Assembly: GCA_945957225.1 (NCBI GenBank)
Contig: CAMFKK010000147.1
Location: 1-6,465, forward strand
Direction: 5' to 3'
Length of the DNA stretch: 6,465 bases
DNA from: an uncultured Sphingobacteriia bacterium
GTDB taxonomy: Bacteria > Bacteroidota > Bacteroidia > Chitinophagales > Chitinophagaceae
In this document: one piece after another, positions 1 through 6,412 of the stretch
Position numbering within the stretch: position 1 is the stretch's first letter
Layout: the number at the start of each line of letters is the position of its first letter
The notes under the pieces: model-generated
Seen by the model: the letters and a program-made list of their open reading frames with translations, nothing else
What the model was told of the DNA's origin: nothing
The model's database searches: none
Made by a program: the position numbers and the translations under genes

Positions 1-734
1 GTATAAGTATCTACTCCTAAGGTTGAGGCATAGCCGTCTAGTAAGGGATCTAAGCTTTTGAAAAAATCGTTGGGAGGATAGCCACCATATTCGGCTGACC
101 ATAAACCCTTGTGGCCCGCAGCACATACTCCTCTTTTCATTTGTTTTATATCGCTTTGGCCAGTGAGCATAAAAGGAATCCAATCACAGTGCTCCACCCA
201 AGAATGGCAGGCTGTTCTTACTTGTTCGTCTACCCTAAGTATGTGTAAGAGTTTGGACCAAAACCATTCTGAAGAATAAATACCTCCCACAAATTGTAAA
301 TAATTGGTTTCAAATTTCTTGGCATGCTCATTAATAGCAGCGGCTTCATTAACAGAACTATGGTCTTTCCAAAGCACAAACATGGCGTTTGGATTTTCTG
401 CAAAATCTGGAAGCAAGGAGAGAGGAGTACCTGTATTATCAACGGCAATTGGGGTGGATCCTGTTGTATCAACACCAATACCACAAATGGCTGAAGCTAT
501 TGCTGGGCCACATTTTGCTACACAGTCTTTGATAGTTGCTTCTAAACCTTCTATATAGTCAAGTGGGTGTTGTCTGAATTGGTTGGCTGAAGGGTTGCAA
601 TATAATCCTGCTTTCCAACGAGGATAGTGAAATACGGAAGCGGCCATTTCTGTTCCATTGCTGGTATCAACAATAATAGAACGTACAGAGTCTGTTCCAA
701 AGTCAACACCTATAGCATATTTTTTCTCGGGCAT
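1..734 (-). CDS. araB: Ribulokinase AraB, N-terminal part (gene cut by left window edge)
   Basis: Cytoplasmic FGGY-family sugar kinase that phosphorylates L-ribulose with ATP to L-ribulose-5-phosphate in L-arabinose catabolism. The frame is open from an ATG at 734-732 to the window edge, giving 244 residues. Ribulokinases are usually about 550 residues, so more than half is missing, including the C-terminal ATP-binding half. Visible family motifs are GVDFGTDSVRSIIVD (9-23, first nucleotide-binding strand), GIGVDTTGSTP (85-95), LWKDH (121-125), GGIYSSEWFWSKLLH (150-164), WVEHCDWIPFMLTG (179-192) and AAGHKGLW (205-212). The Lys in GHKGLW matches the substrate-contacting Lys of E. coli AraB. These motifs separate it from xylulokinase and glycerol kinase. 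It lies 71 bp downstream of araR on the same strand, with its own promoter-like boxes and an inverted repeat in the gap. Truncation at the edge reflects the window, not a mutation. Confidence 0.95.
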   Translation of the reverse strand, partial: MPEKKYAIGVDFGTDSVRSIIVDTSNGTEMAASVFHYPRWKAGLYCNPSANQFRQHPLDYIEGLEATIKDCVAKCGPAIASAICGIGVDTTGSTPIAVDNTGTPLSLLPDFAENPNAMFVLWKDHSSVNEAAAINEHAKKFETNYLQFVGGIYSSEWFWSKLLHILRVDEQVRTACHSWVEHCDWIPFMLTGQSDIKQMKRGVCAAGHKGLWSAEYGGYPPNDFFKSLDPLLDGYASTLGVDTY

Positions 735-755
735 ACAGCAATCAGTTTTGTATTC

Positions 756-770
756 GTGTCAAATTAACAC
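756..770. promoter_or_regulatory. Candidate AraR operator in front of araB
   Basis: Inverted repeat with 7-bp arms around one central base: GTGTCAA-A-TTAACAC, one mismatch between the arms. It lies 22 bp upstream of the araB start and covers the putative -7 box of the araB promoter, a classic position for repression. Read on the minus strand it matches the site upstream of araR (1591-1605) at 10 of 15 positions. Assigning it to AraR is inference from position, symmetry and the adjacent regulator gene. Confidence 0.45.
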
Positions 771-791
771 TTATTAATGCAAAAAATCAAA
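760..791 (-). promoter_or_regulatory. Putative Bacteroidota-type promoter of araB
   Basis: On the minus strand, TTTG (791-788) is followed after 20 bp by TTAATTTG (767-760). This matches 7 of 8 positions of the Bacteroidota -7 consensus TAnnTTTG at a normal spacing from the -33 TTTG. Transcription would begin about 20 bases before the araB ATG. The -7 box lies inside the inverted repeat at 756-770. The gap holds no clear Shine-Dalgarno sequence, which is usual in this phylum. A promoter here would let araB be expressed separately from araR. Confidence 0.45.
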
Positions 792-805
792 TTTTATTGA
801 TTAGC

Positions 806-1564
806 TTATTTAATATTATCTGGATTTGGGATAAAATTTAAAAATGCGTGGAAATTAGCGGCATACCTGCGCTTGTCTAATTTATAATAGTATGCACCTT
901 TTTTACTATTCTCTTTGTCCTTGTCTTTTTGTTTGATCAAGAGCTTGGTTGACTGAATTTTACGGCTAAAGTTTCGCTTGTCAAAAACGGTATCAAATAT
1001 GCCCTCATAGAGATTTTGTAATTGTGGAACCGTAAATTTTTCTGGTAGTAATTCAAATAAAATGGGGTGAAATGCCGCTTTATAGCGTAGTCTTTTCTTG
1101 GCCATTTCTACCATTTGTTCATGGTCAAAAATGAGTCTGGGAGCAGATTTGATGGGAAACCACTCTGCGTGATAATCATCATTAAGTTGACGTTCATACT
1201 GATGAATATCTATCAGTGCAAAATAGGCAACTGAAATGGTTCTCTCAATGGGGTCTCTTTCTGGATTTCCAAAAGCATGTAATTGTTCTAGGTAAACTCC
1301 CGCTAGTCCTGTCATCTGGTTCAGGATTCGGTTGGCACCCTTTTCAATATCTTCTTCTTCTCGGATAAAACTTCCAATAAGACTCCATTTACCTTTTTCG
1401 GGCTCAAGTCCTCTTTGGACTAAGAGTAATTTTAGTTCTGTGCCATCAAAACCGAATATGATACAGTCTACGGCAACCAGAAATCTTGTTTGTTTTTGAT
1501 ACTTTGGCATAGCAATAGGAAACAATTTAGCCTCTTGATTTGAAATTTGGCGCTTTTTTGCCAC
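806..1564 (-). CDS. araR: AraR-like Nudix-domain transcriptional regulator of arabinose use
   Basis: DNA-binding regulator of the NrtR/AraR type: an N-terminal Nudix fold used as a sugar sensor and a C-terminal winged helix. Bacteroides AraR of this type is known to control L-arabinose genes and respond to arabinose. Residues 26-46 contain VAVDCIIFGFDG. The Nudix box at about 64-87 (GSFIREEE... to QMTGL) has lost its catalytic residues: REUxEExGU reads RILNQMTGL, so hydrolase activity is unlikely. The winged helix (about 168-235) contains KFTVPQLQNLYEGIF and DKRNFSRKI. The longest frame gives 252 residues from a GTG at 1564-1562. An internal ATG at 1510-1508 gives 234 residues, closer to the usual 220-235, and still precedes the conserved start of the domain, so it may be the true start. 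The C-terminal region is Lys-rich. Adjacent araB supports the role. Confidence 0.88.
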   Translation of the reverse strand: MAKKRQISNQEAKLFPIAMPKYQKQTRFLVAVDCIIFGFDGTELKLLLVQRGLEPEKGKWSLIGSFIREEEDIEKGANRILNQMTGLAGVYLEQLHAFGNPERDPIERTISVAYFALIDIHQYERQLNDDYHAEWFPIKSAPRLIFDHEQMVEMAKKRLRYKAAFHPILFELLPEKFTVPQLQNLYEGIFDTVFDKRNFSRKIQSTKLLIKQKDKDKENSKKGAYYYKLDKRRYAANFHAFLNFIPNPDNIK

Positions 1565-1581
1565 GAATTTGTAAAAAAGTT

Positions 1582-1616
1582 AAAAAATAAGTGTAAAAAG
1601 TACATTTAATATCAAA
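1582..1616 (-). promoter_or_regulatory. Weak putative promoter of araR
   Basis: On the minus strand TTTG (1616-1613) is separated by 23 bp from TATTTTTT (1589-1582), which matches 7 of 8 positions of TAnnTTTG. The spacing is at the long end for Bacteroidota promoters. A second -7-like octamer, TACTTTTT (1602-1595), lies inside the inverted repeat but lacks a well-spaced TTTG. The TATTTTTT box would start transcription only about 10 bases before the GTG at 1564, or about 65 bases before the ATG at 1510, which mildly favours the ATG as the araR start. Confidence 0.25.
1589..1607. promoter_or_regulatory. Candidate AraR operator in front of araR (autoregulation)
   Basis: Inverted repeat AAGTGTA-AAAAG-TACATTT: 7-bp arms with one mismatch around 5 bases. 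Its core GTGT-N7-ACAT (1591-1605) has the same spacing as the GTGT-N7-ACAC repeat in front of araB. It sits between the putative -33 and -7 boxes of araR, 25 bp upstream of the GTG. Together the two sites suggest that AraR represses both its own gene and araB. It could also affect the divergent galK promoter about 20 bp away. Functional assignment is inference. Confidence 0.42.
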
Positions 1617-1626
1617 ATCCCCTAGA

Positions 1627-1655
1627 TTTGTAATGCTGTTTTACATAATATTTTG
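1627..1655 (+). promoter_or_regulatory. Possible galK-side promoter with internal inverted repeat
   Basis: TTTG (1627-1630) and ATATTTTG (1648-1655) are 17 bp apart. The second box keeps the TTTG of the Bacteroidota -7 consensus but not the leading TA. The spacer contains the inverted repeat TGTAA-N7-TTACA (1629-1633 / 1641-1645), a different spacing from the AraR-like sites, so it may be a separate operator or chance. Transcription would start near 1662 and run through the hairpin at 1684-1715 before reaching galK. Confidence 0.28.
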
Positions 1656-1683
1656 AGTGAGTAAGTAAGATTAGCAGATTCAG

Positions 1684-1718
1684 AAATTGAGCTGAGGCGT
1701 GCCTCGGCTCAATTTTTT
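1684..1718 (+). terminator. Strong intrinsic terminator-like hairpin in the galK leader
   Basis: The arm AAATTGAGCTGAGGC (1684-1698) pairs with GCCTCGGCTCAATTT (1701-1715) along its whole length with one G-U wobble. In practice the two innermost positions would open to leave a small loop. The 3' arm runs into six consecutive Ts (1713-1718). The minus strand lacks a comparable T-run, so termination would act on rightward transcripts. It ends 23 bp before the galK ATG, with no complete gene upstream on the plus strand for it to terminate. It is therefore either a leader attenuator, the end of a short untranslated RNA, or an insulator against antisense transcription out of araR. Confidence 0.75.
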
Positions 1719-1741
1719 AGAACTTTATAAAATTGCCTGTC

Positions 1742-2911
1742 ATGTCTGAAAAAGCAAGCTGCGCCAATTTGGTGCAAAGCCAATACACCAAAGCTTTTGG
1801 TAATCCTGAACTCATGGTCAAGTCACCTGGAAGAATCAACTTGATTGGAGAGCATACCGATTATAATCTTGGATTTGTATTACCCGCTGCCATTGATAAA
1901 GCCATCTATATAGCCATTGGTAAAAGAGCCGATCAGCAGATTTTTCTTCAAGCTGCAGACTTGGATCAAACCATTGAAATCAGCCTTGATGCACTAACAC
2001 CATCGCCCTTGCAATGGCCCAATTATTTGTTGGGTATTGCAGACCAACTACAAAAAATGGGGCATTCATTAGGTGGTTTTAATGCAGTAGTGGCAGGTGA
2101 TGTACCCTTAGGAGCAGGCCTTTCTTCTTCAGCTGCAGTGGAATGCGCCACTGTATTTGCTTTAAACGAATTATTTGGTTTGGGTTTGTCTAAATTAGAG
2201 ATGGTGCGTTTGGCGCAAAAAGCAGAAAACGAATTTGTGGGTTTAAAATGTGGTATCATGGATATGTTTGCCAGCATGTTTGGGAAACAGGAATCCGTAA
2301 TACAATTGGACTGCCGTTCATTGGATTATCATTATATGCCTTTTCACCAGAACGGTTTTCAAATTGTCTTACTAGACACCTGCGTCAAACACTCATTGGC
2401 TTCTACGGAATACAATACTAGGCGGGAAGAATGTGAGGCCGGTGTTGCAATCATTGCAAAATGGCATCCGCAGGTAAAAAGCTTGCGTGACGCGGATTTG
2501 AAGATGGTAGAAAGCCTATTGGCCGGGGGCGATGTAAAAGTTTATCAGCGTTGTAAATTTATAGTAGGGGAGATAGCTAGACTTAAAGCAGGTTGTCAAG
2601 ATTTAGTGAATGATGATATTGCAGCATTTGGGTTAAAAATGTTTGAAACCCATGATGGTCTTAGCCAGGACTATCAAGTAAGTTGTATTGAATTAGATTT
2701 TCTAGCAGATTTTGCTAGAAATCAAACAGGGGTGATTGGTGCAAGGATGATGGGTGGAGGATTTGGTGGCTGTACTATTAACTTGGTCAAGGATGCTTCT
2801 GTAGATGCTTTTATTTCAGAAGCAGCTTTAGCATTTAAAAACAGGTTCCAACAAGAATTGAAATCGTATATTGTAGCCATTGGTGATGGCACCAGTTTGA
2901 TTAACATTTAA
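1742..2911 (+). CDS. galK: Galactokinase GalK
   Basis: Cytoplasmic GHMP-family kinase that phosphorylates alpha-D-galactose at C1 with ATP, the first committed step of the Leloir pathway. It is 389 residues, normal for the family. Numbering from the ATG, PGRINLIGEHTDYN (29-42) is the galactokinase signature with the catalytic Arg and the sugar-binding Asp. PLGAGLSSSAAVE (122-134) is the ATP-binding GHMP motif, GIMDMFAS (171-178) holds the catalytic-base Asp at 174, and GGGFGGCTINLV (338-349) is the third GHMP motif. GIMD is followed by Met where many galactokinases have Gln. The start is the ATG at 1742; a TTG three codons earlier (1733) is possible but unnecessary. No Shine-Dalgarno sequence is evident. 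galM follows after 9 bp, so the two are almost certainly cotranscribed. A strong hairpin with a T-run lies just upstream and may control read-through. Confidence 0.96.
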   Translation: MSEKASCANLVQSQYTKAFGNPELMVKSPGRINLIGEHTDYNLGFVLPAAIDKAIYIAIGKRADQQIFLQAADLDQTIEISLDALTPSPLQWPNYLLGIADQLQKMGHSLGGFNAVVAGDVPLGAGLSSSAAVECATVFALNELFGLGLSKLEMVRLAQKAENEFVGLKCGIMDMFASMFGKQESVIQLDCRSLDYHYMPFHQNGFQIVLLDTCVKHSLASTEYNTRREECEAGVAIIAKWHPQVKSLRDADLKMVESLLAGGDVKVYQRCKFIVGEIARLKAGCQDLVNDDIAAFGLKMFETHDGLSQDYQVSCIELDFLADFARNQTGVIGARMMGGGFGGCTINLVKDASVDAFISEAALAFKNRFQQELKSYIVAIGDGTSLINI

Positions 2912-2920
2912 ACAAAACAT

Positions 2921-4075
2921 ATGAAACATTGCTTTGCCGCCCTAGCCATCCTTGGCTTTGCTGGGTTAGTTGGATGCGCCAATCAGGAAGCTTCCAAAAC
3001 AGAAAAAACCGATAGTGCAACTGTTCCCAACAAAGGATCCTATGCGCAGAAAGTAGACGAGAAGCAAGTTGAATTATATGAGCTCTCCAATAAAAATGGA
3101 CTTAAAATTTCCATTACCAATTTTGGTGGAAGAATTGTCAGCTTTTTAGTTCCTGATAAGACAGGAAAGCCCACAGATATTGTATTGGGCTATGATAGTC
3201 TAAATCATTATTTAAATAATAAAGAAGCCTATTTTGGCGCATTAATTGGAAGATATGGCAATAGGATTGCCAAGGGAATTTTTCAATTAGAAGGGAAGTC
3301 CTATCATCTGCCTATCAACAATGCACCCAATAGTTTGCATGGTGGTCCCAAAGGTTTTCACAACCAGGTTTGGGATGCCAAACTCATAGATGCACAACAC
3401 TTAGAATTACAATATGTCTCCAAAGATGGTGAGGAAGGATACCCCGGAAATTTAACCGCCAAAGTAGTATATACACTTACAGATGAAAATGCCTTGCAAA
3501 TTGATTATACTGCAACAACCGACAAGTCAACCGTTGTAAACCTGACAAACCATGCTTATTTTAATTTGAGTGGTGCAGGTGCAGCCACCATCAATGATCA
3601 TTTATTGCAAATCAATGCGGATCATTTTACGCCTGTGGATAGCACTTTAATTCCAACAGGTGTCTTAGCCCCAGTAAAAGGAACTGCCTTTGATTTTACC
3701 AAAGCACATGCCATTGGCGATAGTCTTGGTTCAAAAGACATTCAAATAATCAATGGAAAAGGCTACGACCACAATTTTGCATTGAATAGAACAACCACAG
3801 CAGGATTGCAAACTGCCGCAATTGTTTATGCGCCAAGCACGGGTATTCAAATGGAAGTACTGACCATTGAACCTGGAATTCAGTTTTATGGGGGTAATTT
3901 CCTAGACGGAACCTTGGATGGTAAGCAGGGAAAGCCCTATGCATTTAGGTCTGCTTTTTGTTTGGAAACCCAGCATTTTCCTGACGCACCTAATCAAAAA
4001 AGCTTTGCCAGCACGGTTTTATTGCCTGGTAAAACTTATAGCACACAAACTGTATATAAGTTTAGCGCAAAATAA
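2921..4075 (+). CDS. galM: Lipoprotein aldose 1-epimerase (galactose mutarotase) GalM
   Basis: Interconverts the alpha and beta anomers of galactose and related aldoses, supplying alpha-galactose for GalK. It is 384 residues: about 345 for the mutarotase domain plus an N-terminal export region. The signal peptide (1-18) ends in the lipobox LVGC with lipidation Cys at 19, followed by a polar Lys/Glu/Ser-rich linker to about residue 45, so the enzyme is membrane-anchored outside the cytoplasm. Domain motifs are NFGGRIVSF (67-75), GRYGNRIAKG (110-119), NSLHGG (137-142), LTNHAYFNL (208-216), YDHNFAL (282-288), TIEPGIQFYGGNFL (315-328) and LETQHFPDAPN (348-358). By analogy with Lactococcus GalM, the active-site residues are His140, His211, Asp283 and Glu349, all present. 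No clear surface-export acidic motif follows Cys19, so a periplasmic location is more likely. Arabinose loci in this phylum also use GalM-like epimerases, so the substrate may be broader. Confidence 0.95.
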   Translation: MKHCFAALAILGFAGLVGCANQEASKTEKTDSATVPNKGSYAQKVDEKQVELYELSNKNGLKISITNFGGRIVSFLVPDKTGKPTDIVLGYDSLNHYLNNKEAYFGALIGRYGNRIAKGIFQLEGKSYHLPINNAPNSLHGGPKGFHNQVWDAKLIDAQHLELQYVSKDGEEGYPGNLTAKVVYTLTDENALQIDYTATTDKSTVVNLTNHAYFNLSGAGAATINDHLLQINADHFTPVDSTLIPTGVLAPVKGTAFDFTKAHAIGDSLGSKDIQIINGKGYDHNFALNRTTTAGLQTAAIVYAPSTGIQMEVLTIEPGIQFYGGNFLDGTLDGKQGKPYAFRSAFCLETQHFPDAPNQKSFASTVLLPGKTYSTQTVYKFSAK

Positions 4076-4189
4076 AGCAGATTTCTCTGGTCTAACAGGA
4101 TTGAACAGGATGCATTGCAGCTAAGTTGGCTTTAACTTTTGCACTTTATTCGGATAGCCGTTTTGGTTTAAAATACGATTGATTTGCTT
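4076..4189 (+). other. galM to GH106 intergenic spacer with a short tandem repeat
   Basis: This 114-bp spacer contains AACAGGAT twice in tandem at a 10-bp period (4094-4101 and 4104-4111), which resembles the short CAGGATT-type intergenic repeats scattered in many Bacteroidota genomes. No intrinsic terminator is visible after galM, so read-through into the next gene is likely. A TTTG at 4138-4141 is followed by CCGTTTTG (4158-4165), but the TA of the -7 box is missing, so a separate promoter is not supported. Confidence 0.4.
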
Positions 4190-6412
4190 ATGAAAAGTTT
4201 AGCCTTCCAGCCTATTGCCCAATCTCGCTATAACAATTTATTATTTGCTGCTTTTTGTAGCCTTGTATTGGCGGTTCCTTCTATGGCTCAAACCAAGTGG
4301 CCTGCCATTACACAAACCAACAAACCATGGACAAGATGGTGGTGGTTGGGTAGTGAAGTCAACAATAAAGACTTAACTACTGTGATGCAAGACTATCAAA
4401 AGGCCGGCTTGGGAGGTTTAGAAATAACACCCATTTATGGCGTTACTGGCAATGATGCAAAATGGATCCCCTTTTTGTCAAAACAGTGGATGGGGGTATT
4501 TGATCATACCCTATCTGAAGCAAAGCGCTTAGACCTTGGGATTGATTTGGCCAATGCTACTGGTTGGCCATTTGGTGGTCCTTGGGTGGGAGAGGATGAC
4601 GCCAGTAAAAACATGCAATTCACGCGCTATCAAGTAAAAGCAGGTGAGCAACTCAAAGAAAAAGTAGTCTTGCAGCAAGAGCCCTTGGTAAGAACAGAAA
4701 ATTACAAGCCAAGAGATATCTCTGAAATCAAACAACCGCTTACAGCCAATACCAATATGCAGGCGCTTTCATTAGACCAAGTGCGTTTTAAAATTTGGCT
4801 ACCCTTGCAACGTTTAATGGCTTATGCCGATGGAGGAGGAAGTCTTGACCTAACTTCCAAAGTAGACAAGGAAGGCAACCTTGACTGGGTTGCTCCTGCG
4901 GGCAATTGGACACTGATAGGACTCTTTATGGGGCAACACGGTAAGCAAGTAGAAAGGGCCGCTCCAGGTGGAGAAGGAAATGTGATAGATCATTTTTCTA
5001 AAACAGCATTAGACCATTATCTCTCCAAATTTGACCAGGCTTTTAAAGGACATGATCTTAGTTATTTGCGCGGATTCTTTAATGATAGTTATGAAGTTGA
5101 TGATGCTAGAGGTCAGTCAAATTATACTCCTAATTTATTGGATGAATTTAAACGCAGAAGGGGCTATGATCTAGCTCAGGAATTGATTGCTTTAACCAAG
5201 AAAGAAAAAACAGATAGAGACTTGCGTGTACTCTGCGATTATAGAATGACCATTGATGAATTAATCTTGGAACAGTTTACGGGTGAGTGGAAAACATGGG
5301 CAGCAAGTAAAAAGAAAATTGTCAGAAACCAATCACATGGTTCTCCAGCCAATACCTTGGATTTGTATGGAGTGGTTGATATTCCTGAAATTGAGGGCAC
5401 AGAATTATTGCGCATCAAATTTGCCTCTTCCACATCCCATGTGATGGGTAAAAAATTAACTTCTGCAGAAAGTGCCACTTGGTTAAATGAACATTTTGTG
5501 TCTACACTTTCTGACGTTAAAAAAGCATTGGATACTTATTTTATAGGTGGGGTAAATCATATAGTATATCATGGTACCAGTTATTCTCCACCTGCTGATA
5601 CTTGGCCCGGCTATTTATTTTATGCTGCCGTAGAATTTACACAAGCAAACCCTTTCTGGCAACAGTTTCCAGCCCTGAATCATTATGTGGCTAGAACACA
5701 ATCGCTGTTACAAGACAGTAAACCAGACAATGATATTTTGCTCTATTTTCCTATTTATGACAAATACCAAATTGCGGGGCGCGATTTTCTTTGGCATTTT
5801 GATGGCATGAAACCAGAATTCAATGGAACCCCATTTGAAATTGCAGCCACTACCATGCATGAAAATGGTTATTCCTTTGACTATATATCTGATAGACAAA
5901 TTGCTCAACTAAAAGCTGGGGGTAAAGAAATACTTTCTGCAGGCGCAACCTATCAAACTATTGTTTTACCTGCAGCAAATTTTATTCAAATAGAAAGTTT
6001 GAAAAAGATTTGGGCATTGGCGGAGAATGGGGCTACTATTCTTGCTTTTCAAAACCTGCCCAAAGATATACCTGGATTGGGTGGGTATGCGGCTAACAAA
6101 GCTTTATATGATCAGATGATATCCAAACTTCATTTTGAAGCAACTAGCAATCCTGCAGTAAAAAAAGCAGTTTTGGGTAAAGGTGTTTTCTATCTAAGTG
6201 ACAAACTAGTATCCATGTTAGAATTGGCTGCCATTAGAAAAGAGTCAATGGTCAAATCCGGATTAGAATTTATTCGTTCAAAAAGAGGATCAGGCCAATT
6301 ATATTTTATAGCCAATAGAACTGGTAAAGCTTTAGAAGGTTGGTTTCCTGTAAACAGCAGTTTGCAAAACAGTCTTTGCTTTAATCCAATGAATGATGTT
6401 ATTGGTAAACCC
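4190..6412 (+). CDS. Secreted GH106-like glycoside hydrolase (putative alpha-L-rhamnosidase), 3' end missing
   Basis: Resembles GH106, whose characterised members cleave terminal alpha-L-rhamnose from pectin, arabinogalactan and other glycans. There are 741 genomic residues from the ATG at 4190; complete members are usually about 1,000 or more, so the C-terminal beta-sandwich is largely lost. The signal peptide has hydrophobic LLFAAFCSLVLAV and probable cleavage after PSMA (about residue 32), suggesting periplasmic export. Family motifs, numbered from the ATG, are PWTRWWWLG (46-54), GGLEITPIYGV (75-85), ATGWPFGGPW (123-132), GFFNDSYEV (295-303), DIPEIEGTE (397-405) and GGVNHIVYHGTSYSPP (453-468). 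Glu302 in NDSYEV and Glu400/Glu402 in DIPEIEG are candidate acids, not assigned with certainty. An alpha/beta domain follows (about 510-640). The in-frame TGA at 6431-6433 lies in adapter sequence and is not the true stop. A TTG at 4184 is a less likely start. Substrate is unproven because several GH106-like subgroups are uncharacterised. Confidence 0.88.

Noticed and set aside
304..558. Plus-strand frame of 84 codons, and a minus-strand 84-codon frame at 230-484
   Set aside because: Both lie in other frames of araB, whose motifs are unmistakable; neither shows a recognisable domain or signal.
735..805. A terminator between araR and araB
   Set aside because: The only symmetry is the 15-bp inverted repeat, which is AT-rich, short and not followed by a T-run, so an operator is the better reading.
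1633..1656. Seven-codon frame (MLFYIIF) as a leader peptide for galK attenuation
   Set aside because: It overlaps the putative promoter boxes, so it would lie upstream of the predicted transcript start, and it has no run of regulatory codons.
1728..1735. TAAAATTG as a -7 box that would give a leaderless galK transcript
   Set aside because: It matches 7 of 8 positions of TAnnTTTG but has no TTTG at a suitable distance upstream, where the hairpin lies instead.
2023..2277. Minus-strand frames inside galK (also 2722-2907), inside galM (3750-3944) and inside the GH106-like gene (4529-4735, 5239-5478, 5708-5908)
   Set aside because: All are antisense shadows of genes with clear family motifs and show no independent evidence of coding.
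3918..4124. Plus-strand 68-codon frame overlapping the end of galM and running into the spacer
   Set aside because: Most of it is an alternative frame of the conserved galM C-terminus, with no domain or plausible translation signal.
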